Part shown: positions 6,910 to 11,284 of the stretch, piece after piece
Layout: every line of letters begins with the position of its first letter
How positions within the stretch are numbered: the stretch's first letter is position 1
Notes under the pieces: generated by a model
Told to the model about the DNA's origin: nothing
Databases searched by the model: none
Seen by the model: the letters and a program-made list of their open reading frames with translations, nothing else
Assembly (NCBI GenBank): GCA_017409915.1
Contig: JAFQRU010000120.1
Location: 1 to 11,284, forward strand
DNA: 11,284 nucleotides
Reading direction: 5' to 3'
DNA from: Clostridia bacterium
Lineage (GTDB): Bacteria; Bacillota; Clostridia; Monoglobales; Monoglobaceae
Translations under genes and position numbers: made by a program

Positions 6910-7662
6910 TTATTTTTTGTCTTCCATTTCTATCTTTTTATGGGCATAATAAATCTCTTCGACCCTTTCTCTTGGAAGGGCAGATAAAAAGCTGAATTTC
7001 TTATCCAAAGCCTTTTCAATATACGGAAGCCCTTCGCCTCTGCGACCCTCCTGAATAAGAAGAAGTCCGTATCCATAATACGCATCAGGGAAAGAAGGTT
7101 CTCTCTCCAAAAGAGCCTCATAGGTCTTTAAAGCATTTTCCTTATCACCCATAAGAACATAGGCTTCGGCAAGATTATCCATTATAACATTGTCGTCAGA
7201 GTTATATTCATAGGCTTCCAGACAGAACGGGAGCGCCTTTTCCTTATCCTTTTTAATAATATACAGCAGACCAAGGCTCTGATATACCATAGAGGTTATA
7301 TAACTTTCCATAACCTCTTCCAGCATCTCGATTGCGTCGTCAAGCTGGCCCTCTTTCCAGGTAACCAAGGCAAGAAGGGATTTAACCTGTTGCTTTTGGG
7401 CATCCTTGATTTTAGGGGACATTGAAAGCTTGACAAACTCTGCCCTTGCCTCACGAAGATACGCATTCTTTAAGAGAAAGTAACCATATCCTATCTTAGA
7501 ATGATAGTTCATTCCTCCCATTTTACTCGCAAGGGTATATAGTCTATACGCCTTATCCGTTTTTCCTTTCGCATTGGCAGATGCCGCAAACCCTGCAACA
7601 ATAGAGCCTCTTTTTACTATTATAAGCGCAATCACTATAATTGACAATAAACTTCCAATCAT
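6910..7662 (-). CDS. Membrane-anchored tetratricopeptide-repeat protein
   Basis: The 250-residue product starts with a hydrophobic anchor (about 2-16) and continues with helical TPR-like pairs: clear units around 124-153 (GLLYIIKKDKEKALPFCLEAYE), 158-187 (NLAEAYVLMGDKENALKTYEALL) and 193-221 (YYGYGLLLIQEGRRGEGLPYIEKAL), with weaker repeats before them (about 33-80 and 91-120). TPRs form scaffolds for protein-protein contacts; no enzymatic motif is visible and the partner is unknown. AGGAG lies shortly before the ATG. It has its own promoter, divergent from the patatin gene. No terminator is visible after its TAA, so some transcripts may read through the WalR-box region into the secreted-protein gene and beyond. 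Confidence 0.85.
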   Translation of the reverse strand: MIGSLLSIIVIALIIVKRGSIVAGFAASANAKGKTDKAYRLYTLASKMGGMNYHSKIGYGYFLLKNAYLREARAEFVKLSMSPKIKDAQKQQVKSLLALVTWKEGQLDDAIEMLEEVMESYITSMVYQSLGLLYIIKKDKEKALPFCLEAYEYNSDDNVIMDNLAEAYVLMGDKENALKTYEALLEREPSFPDAYYGYGLLLIQEGRRGEGLPYIEKALDKKFSFLSALPRERVEEIYYAHKKIEMEDKK

Positions 7663-7695
7663 TTTTATCTCTCCTGATAATTTCGTATTACATCA

Positions 7696-7724
7696 ATTAT
7701 AATACGGTTTTGAAATAAAATCAA
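7696..7724 (-). promoter_or_regulatory. Sigma-A promoter of the TPR gene
   Basis: -35 TTGATT (7724-7719), 17-base spacer, perfect -10 TATAAT (7701-7696). It points leftward, back-to-back with the patatin promoter, the two -35 boxes being 23 bases apart. Confidence 0.75.
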
Positions 7725-7747
7725 TACTTTTTTGGAAAGCCTTTCTA

Positions 7748-7776
7748 TTGACAAAAAACGGTCTTACATATATAAT
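7748..7776 (+). promoter_or_regulatory. Sigma-A promoter of the patatin-like gene
   Basis: Full consensus: TTGACA (7748-7753), 17-base spacer, TATAAT (7771-7776). The gene remains strongly expressible despite its internal stop. A ribosome binding site TTGGAGGG at 7793-7800 precedes the ATG at 7810. Confidence 0.88.
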
Positions 7777-7809
7777 TTATTTATCAAACATCTTGGAGGG
7801 TAAATTCAG

Positions 7810-8367
7810 ATGAAACTTGGATTGGTTTTAGAGGGTGGCGCAAGCAGAACTGTTTTCTCTTGCGGAGTTATGGATGTTTTGCTCTCAAATAAAATTTATG
7901 CGGACTATGTTATCGGAACATCCGCAGGAATAGCCTATGGCACTTCCTATGCCTCAAAGCAAATCGGCAGAAACCGTGAGGTTGCTAAATATATGAGCGA
8001 CAAACGGTATATGGGAATGAAGCATCTTTTAAATCCTAAAAACAGAAGCTATTATAATCTGGACTTCGTTTTCAGCGACATCCCCAACAAAGAGGTTCTC
8101 TTTGACTTTGAGGAATTTTCCAAGTTTTCAGGAGATGTTATTGCAACTGTTACTAATCTCAAAACAGGGGAAGTTGAATATCTCCCTGTTACGGCAGAAG
8201 ATAAAGGTTTTACTGTTCTTCGGGCAAGTTGCGCTCTTCCTGTTATGTTTAAGCCCATAGAAATAGAGGGCGAGAAATATTTAGACGGTGGTGTGGGGGA
8301 CCCTATTCCATATAAACGGGCCTTCCAGGACGGATGCGAAAAAATTTTTGTTATTCTCACTCGTTAG
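7810..8367 (+). CDS. Patatin-like phospholipase, catalytic part, ended by a premature TAG
   Basis: Serine lipid acyl-hydrolase of the bacterial patatin family (RssA/YjjU group), cytoplasmic, probably acting on membrane lipids or lysophospholipids; the physiological substrate is unknown. The 185 residues contain the oxyanion-hole glycine stretch LEGGASR (7-13), the nucleophile elbow GTSAG with Ser38, and the catalytic Asp159 in DGG (159-161), so the Ser-Asp dyad is complete. The reading frame hits TAG at 8365-8367 directly after ILTR, but continues open for another 95 codons in the same frame to TAA at 8653-8655, giving 281 codons in total, the usual length of this group. The family normally reads LTRxxGY at this point; here it is LTR-stop-DGY, so the stop replaces one ordinary residue. 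The start is supported by GGAGGG eight bases upstream of its neighbouring ATG region. Confidence 0.85.
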   Translation: MKLGLVLEGGASRTVFSCGVMDVLLSNKIYADYVIGTSAGIAYGTSYASKQIGRNREVAKYMSDKRYMGMKHLLNPKNRSYYNLDFVFSDIPNKEVLFDFEEFSKFSGDVIATVTNLKTGEVEYLPVTAEDKGFTVLRASCALPVMFKPIEIEGEKYLDGGVGDPIPYKRAFQDGCEKIFVILTR

Positions 8368-8655
8368 GATGGTTACACAAAAGAAAACGACGGCTCGGAA
8401 AAACTTGTTAAGCTTTTATACGGCCGCCATCCTGAGCTGGTTAACACCTTTCTTAAAAGAGCTCAAATCTATAACGACAGCATAGACGCTCTTGAAAAGC
8501 TTCAAAAGGAAGGGAAGGCTCTTGTCATCCGCCCTGAAAAAATCCAGGGAGTGTCAAGAACGGAAAGCGACCCGAAAATCTTAGAAGAGCTTTACCAACA
8601 GGGTATAACCGTGGGAAGCAAAAAAATGAAAGAAATATTGGAATTTATAAAATAA
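8368..8655 (+). pseudogene. C-terminal remainder of the patatin-like gene behind the in-frame TAG
   Basis: In the same frame as the upstream gene, 95 sense codons follow the amber codon. They read like real protein: DGYTKENDG, then KLVKLLYGRHPELVNTFLKRA, a helical segment ending LEKLQKEGKALVIRPE, and a C-terminus EILEFIK. This matches the helical C-terminal region seen after the patatin domain in this family. There is no in-frame start with a ribosome binding site soon after the stop; the nearby ATG at 8369 is out of frame. So this part is made only if the stop is read through. Explanations are a recent nonsense mutation, a base-calling error, or recoding; the first two are more likely because two neighbouring genes use TAG as normal stops. 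Confidence 0.75.
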
Positions 8656-8656
8656 T

Positions 8657-8686
8657 AAAAGGACTGTGCTTAGCACAGTCCTTTTT
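8657..8686. terminator. Bidirectional terminator shared by the patatin-like gene and folC
   Basis: A 13-bp perfect stem, AAAAGGACTGTGC (8657-8669) with GCACAGTCCTTTT (8673-8685), has a three-base loop and T runs on both strands. It ends the two convergent genes. The folC stop codon is the loop itself (8672-8670), and the folC C-terminal codons Lys-Gly-Leu-Cys form one arm. Confidence 0.9.
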
Positions 8687-9902
8687 CAATATAATCTTTA
8701 TACAAATACAGCGAGCCACAGATGACGGTCAACTCGTCAGGGTTTAAAAGAGCCTCCGCTATATTTTTATACGCCTTAGCAGAAAAGCCTTTTTCTTTGG
8801 CTCTTTCGGCTAAAATCTCCGCCTCTTCCGCCCGAGGATTATCCAAAACCTTAACACATCTTATTTTGTCATAACCGCTATCCTTTATAATGTCAAGCAT
8901 TTCCCCATAGGATTTATCTGCCATAACCCCCATAACGAATGTGGGGTTTTTATGAGGAAAATATCTTTTCAGCGATTTCATAAGGGCGCTCATTCCGTTA
9001 TTATTATGCGCCCCATCGAAAATCATTAAAGGCTCTTTTGAAACAATCTCAAACCGCCCTTTATGGATGGCTTTTTTTATGCCTTCCTTTATATATTTTT
9101 CATCTATTCCAAACGCAAGGGCCGTCTCTATGGCAAGAGAGGCGTTTTCAACCTGGTTTTCGCCTCCAAGACCTGAGGTTATTTCCACTCCTTTATATGA
9201 AAATGTTTCATATATATCTTTAAACCCCAAAGGCTTTGCATCTTTCGCAATCATAAGAGGACAGTCTTTTTCTTTGCAAACCCTCTCCAAAACTGCCATA
9301 GCCTCTTTCTCTTGCTCTATGGTTATAACTTTTGAGCCTTTCTTTATAATCCCCGCCTTTTCGGTTGCAACCTGAGAGAGAGTATCTCCCAGATACTCCG
9401 TGTGGTCAAGGGCAATTCTTGTTATAACGGTCGCCTTTGGTGCAGGGATAACATTTGTTGCATCTCTTGTTCCCCCAAGCCCTGTTTCAAGGATAACCAT
9501 ATCGCACTTCTGACTTTCAAAATAGCAAAATGCCGCCGCAGTCCAGATTTCAAAGGGAGTTGGCATCTCTCCAAGTTCTTCTGCCACCGTTTCAGCAGCT
9601 TTCTGAACACTCTCCATAAGGGCTTTCATTTCTTCTTCCCTTATGTCTTCCCCGTCAATATTTATTCTCTCGCAAACGCTTATAAGATTAGGAGAGGTGT
9701 ATTTCCCTGTTTTATATCCTGCCGAGATAAAAATCCCTTGCAAAAAAGCACAGACCGAACCTTTCCCGTTTGTCCCTGCCACGTGGATGAATTTAAGATT
9801 TTTTTGAGGGTTTCCCAAAACATCAAGAAGGGCAGTTATGCTTTCAAGTCTAAGTCTTGCAACGGCTTGAAAACTATTTGCAAATTTTAAAAAGTCACTC
9901 AT
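8670..9902 (-). CDS. folC: Bifunctional folylpolyglutamate synthase / dihydrofolate synthase
   Basis: Cytosolic ATP-dependent ligase of the Mur ligase superfamily. It adds glutamate to dihydropteroate and/or gamma-linked glutamates to folates, which traps folates in the cell and makes them better cofactors. The 410-residue product has the family's normal length. Motifs: HVAGTNGKGS (40-49, P-loop), ETGLGGTRDATN (139-150), LDHTEYLG (165-172), EKAGIIK (181-187), FDGAHN (295-300, C-terminal domain) and a closing GSLYL (396-400). The usual GLGGRxDATN appears here as GLGGTRDATN, a small shift of the arginine. It starts two bases after the folT stop, so both are on one transcript and likely under the same riboswitch; AAAGGG lies upstream of the ATG, inside the end of folT. 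Given an importer next door, its main job is probably polyglutamylation of imported folate; the synthase activity on dihydropteroate cannot be excluded. Confidence 0.96.
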   Translation of the reverse strand: MSDFLKFANSFQAVARLRLESITALLDVLGNPQKNLKFIHVAGTNGKGSVCAFLQGIFISAGYKTGKYTSPNLISVCERINIDGEDIREEEMKALMESVQKAAETVAEELGEMPTPFEIWTAAAFCYFESQKCDMVILETGLGGTRDATNVIPAPKATVITRIALDHTEYLGDTLSQVATEKAGIIKKGSKVITIEQEKEAMAVLERVCKEKDCPLMIAKDAKPLGFKDIYETFSYKGVEITSGLGGENQVENASLAIETALAFGIDEKYIKEGIKKAIHKGRFEIVSKEPLMIFDGAHNNNGMSALMKSLKRYFPHKNPTFVMGVMADKSYGEMLDIIKDSGYDKIRCVKVLDNPRAEEAEILAERAKEKGFSAKAYKNIAEALLNPDELTVICGSLYLYKDYIEKGLC

Positions 9903-9904
9903 TT

Positions 9905-10465
9905 TTATAACCCTTTCTTTTGTGATAAAGGAATTATTTTTCTCAGCTTTTCAAGGTATTTAAAGCTTAAAAGGAAAAACACAGTCTGAATAACCGCCTT
10001 GATTATCCCCGCCGGAAGCCTTAAAGAAAAAGCCACTGCAAAGTTTGGGAAGTACCCCGCCTCTAAAAGCACCGCCGAAGATAAAAACATATCAATTAAA
10101 AACATTAAAAGTCCGCAAACAATACACTTTATGGTATAAAGTTTTCCCCTCTCCTTATGCTCAAAGAAAAGGGCGCCATAGATAAAACCAACCAAAAATT
10201 CAAGCATGGTAAGTCCGGGGAGAATTGCCCCCGACGGCACAAGCAAAACATTTAAAATGTCGCCCAATGCACCGCAAAGGCCTCCTATCCAAGGGCCGAA
10301 AAGAGCCCCTGCAAGAAATACCGAAATAAACTTAAACGGGATTTTAACCAAGTCACCAACCCTGAAAGTGCAAAAGACCGCCAGAATAGTTGTTATGGCT
10401 ATAAGCATGGCAATCGCACAAAGGTTATAGACTGTAAACTTTGGAAATCCAAAAATCTTTTTCAT
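9905..10465 (-). CDS. folT: Folate-family ECF transporter S component
   Basis: Substrate-binding membrane subunit of an energy-coupling factor importer. It captures folate and docks with a shared EcfA-EcfA'-EcfT module, which is encoded elsewhere. The 186-residue product has about six membrane helices (near 12-35, 44-58, 62-78, 84-101, 110-132, 150-168). Typical features are FGPWIGGLCGALGDILN (56-72) and GAILPGLTMLEFLVGFIYG (79-97), as in FolT proteins. The start at 10465 is chosen because AAAGGG sits eight bases upstream and the preceding sequence is the riboswitch; the longer open frame up to 10597 is noncoding RNA. The gene heads a two-gene operon with folC. Specificity for folate is supported by the tetrahydrofolate riboswitch upstream and by folC downstream, more than by the protein alone. 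Confidence 0.93.
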   Translation of the reverse strand: MKKIFGFPKFTVYNLCAIAMLIAITTILAVFCTFRVGDLVKIPFKFISVFLAGALFGPWIGGLCGALGDILNVLLVPSGAILPGLTMLEFLVGFIYGALFFEHKERGKLYTIKCIVCGLLMFLIDMFLSSAVLLEAGYFPNFAVAFSLRLPAGIIKAVIQTVFFLLSFKYLEKLRKIIPLSQKKGL

Positions 10466-10472
10466 AAAGAAA

Positions 10473-10501
10473 ACCCTTTCTGTAATCGCTACAAAAAGGG
10501 T
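10473..10501 (-). promoter_or_regulatory. folT: Expression platform: hairpin hiding the folT ribosome binding site
   Basis: On the minus strand ACCCTTT (10501-10495) pairs with AAAGGGT (10479-10473), whose AAAGGG is the folT ribosome binding site, with further pairing inside (GTA/TTAC). Closing this hairpin would block translation initiation. A short T-rich stretch follows but is interrupted by C, so a translational switch is more likely than termination. Confidence 0.7.
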
Positions 10502-10515
10502 ATAATATACGGATT

Positions 10516-10626
10516 TTGCAGCAACGGAATGCGGAAACTGCACCGCAAGCTCAGATAAGCTTTTCGTAAGAAAGGCAACTTCCCGTCCCTTCTTCACTTA
10601 ACGCGCGGTTTCCTACTTTGCAACAA
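10516..10626 (-). promoter_or_regulatory. Tetrahydrofolate (THF) riboswitch, folT type
   Basis: The aptamer senses reduced folates and lowers expression of folate transport genes. On the minus strand, in order: P1 5' arm TTGTTGCAA (10626-10618), P2 arm GGAAAC (10613-10608), the conserved GCGTTAAGTG (10604-10595), P3 arm AAGAA, loop with GGGAAG (10584-10579), P3 closing arm TTTCTT, the conserved ACGAA, P4 arms AAGCT/AGCTT, GCGGTG, P2 closing arm GTTTCC (10538-10533), joining GCATTCCG (10532-10525) and P1 closing arm TTGCTGCAA (10524-10516). The family pseudoknot GGGAUG/CAUCC is replaced here by GGGAA/UUCC, a compensating change. The promoter starts transcription at the P1 arm. It controls folT and probably folC. 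Confidence 0.95.
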
Positions 10627-10630
10627 GAAA

Positions 10631-10659
10631 ATCTTACCACATATCCCCCCTGTTGTCAA
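10631..10659 (-). promoter_or_regulatory. Sigma-A promoter of the riboswitch-folT-folC operon
   Basis: Perfect -35 TTGACA (10659-10654), 17-base spacer, -10 TAAGAT (10636-10631) with a TG one base upstream. Predicted transcription start near 10624, at the first helix of the riboswitch. Confidence 0.85.
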
Positions 10660-10705
10660 TAGATTTTTTTGCCAATAAAAGTTGTCAGAAAATCTTTAAT
10701 AAGTA

Positions 10706-10733
10706 TTGACATTTCCCCCTCTCGTGCTATAAT
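10706..10733 (+). promoter_or_regulatory. Sigma-A promoter of the right-end gene
   Basis: Perfect TTGACA (10706-10711) and TATAAT (10728-10733) with a 16-base spacer, divergent from the folT promoter. The predicted leader is about 35 bases, with AAAAGGGG at 10759-10766 as ribosome binding site. Confidence 0.85.
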
Positions 10734-10774
10734 CAAAATTGAAGAAACTTTTATCCATAAAAGGGGAATCTGTT

Positions 10775-11284
10775 ATGAAATTCAACCGAATTACTCTTGC
10801 CAGAATCGGCAACAACGAAACAATCCGCTACGCCGTTGAAGAGCTTTATACTTATCTTAAAAAGATTGATAATACGCTCTTTGTTGATGTTCGTTTTTAC
10901 CCTGAATATGACGAAAATGTTAAAAATGTTATCTGGGTTGGAATGGATAAAGCTTTTGACGATAAGCTTTTAAAAGTTCCTGACAAAGCCCTCGACGATG
11001 CAATCTATATTAACATTGAAAATGGCGAAGGAATCATAACAGGTTGCAACCCTCGTGCCGTCTTAATCGCGGCTTACCGTTTCCTCAAAGAAATGGGAGT
11101 TGCCTGGATAAGACCTACCGATGACGGAGAAGTGGTTCCCGAATATAAAATAAGCACACTCAATGTTTATGTTCAGGAAAAGGCATCATACAGACATAGA
11201 GCTGTCTGCATCGAGGGTTCTGTTTCATACGAGCATGTTGCAGAAATGATTAAATGGATTCCAAGAGCGGGAATGAGCGGATAT
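10775..11284 (+). CDS. N-terminal part of a glycoside-hydrolase-like protein (alpha-glucuronidase/DUF4838 type), cut by the window end
   Basis: The frame is open from ATG at 10775 to the last base (170 codons, no stop), so the gene continues outside. The ATG follows AAAAGGGG by eight bases and a consensus promoter. No signal peptide is visible, so the product seems cytoplasmic. Residues about 1-130 look like the small alpha/beta domain that precedes the catalytic barrel in GH67, GH20 and DUF4838 proteins: ETIRYAVEELYTYLKKID (15-32), then NVIWVGMD (51-58), GEGIITGCNPRAVLIAAYRFLKEMGVAWIRPTDDGE (84-119). The GxNPRAVLxxAYxFLxxxGVxWxxP pattern is characteristic. From YRHRAVCIEG (138-147) onward the first strand and helix of the barrel seem to begin. 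Likely role: breakdown of host or plant glycans; substrate cannot be told from this part. Confidence 0.8.
   Translation, partial: MKFNRITLARIGNNETIRYAVEELYTYLKKIDNTLFVDVRFYPEYDENVKNVIWVGMDKAFDDKLLKVPDKALDDAIYINIENGEGIITGCNPRAVLIAAYRFLKEMGVAWIRPTDDGEVVPEYKISTLNVYVQEKASYRHRAVCIEGSVSYEHVAEMIKWIPRAGMSGY

Noticed and set aside
8365..8367. Genome-wide reassignment of TAG to an amino acid
   Set aside because: yycI and the small secreted protein end properly at TAG, immediately followed by their terminators, so TAG works as a stop here.
9402..9890. 162-codon plus-strand open frame opposite folC
   Set aside because: Antisense to conserved folC motifs, with Cys/Phe/His-rich nonsense translation and no ribosome binding site.
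10466..10597. Upstream extension of the folate transporter by 44 residues
   Set aside because: These bases are the riboswitch and expression platform; the ATG at 10465 has its own ribosome binding site and gives the normal S-component length.
1..11284. Search for CRISPR arrays, insertion sequences, toxin-antitoxin pairs, phage or defence genes
   Set aside because: No regularly spaced long repeats, transposase motifs, paired terminal repeats or recognisable defence domains were seen; the genes are mostly housekeeping and envelope functions.

Overview
The window looks like chromosomal DNA of a low-GC Gram-positive anaerobe of the class Clostridia, probably a gut-type Oscillospirales or Christensenellales relative. 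Supporting signs are AT-rich spacers, strong AGGAGG ribosome binding sites, consensus sigma-A promoters, hairpin-plus-T terminators, a YycH/YycI pair, an ECF-type folate transporter under a tetrahydrofolate riboswitch, and a start of a carbohydrate-enzyme-like gene. The family-level placement is inference; the Gram-positive, Firmicutes-like character is well supported.

Layout from left to right. Positions 1-440 have no protein gene. They carry two strong tandem promoters firing leftward, followed by a structured leader with GNRA-loop hairpins and a boxA-like element, most likely the front of an rRNA operon whose 16S gene lies just outside the window. A rightward promoter at 641-668 then drives a membrane glycosyltransferase family 2 gene (707-1978). 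Two back-to-back terminators separate it from a leftward GTP-dependent PEP carboxykinase (2050-3819). Next come the leftward yycH-yycI pair (6232-3959), a small secreted protein of unknown function (6790-6302) and a TPR protein with a membrane anchor (7662-6910). The promoter of the small secreted protein carries three TGTAA direct repeats at an exact 11-bp period, matching the WalR (YycF) box. This is notable because YycH and YycI are the known regulators of the WalK sensor kinase.

Rightward from 7810 is a patatin-like phospholipase gene interrupted by an in-frame TAG at 8365-8367, with 95 further open codons behind it. It converges on folC (9902-8670), sharing a bidirectional terminator that overlaps the last codons of folC. 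folC is the second gene of a folT-folC operon (folate uptake, then polyglutamylation) headed by a clear tetrahydrofolate riboswitch whose downstream hairpin can hide the folT ribosome binding site. Divergent from folT, a gene with its own consensus promoter starts at 10775 and runs off the right end; its product resembles the N-terminal region of alpha-glucuronidase/DUF4838-type carbohydrate enzymes.

I found no CRISPR array, insertion sequence, tRNA, phage gene or defence system. The most noteworthy items are the putative WalR-box promoter next to yycHI, the amber-interrupted patatin gene, and the riboswitch with its expression platform.
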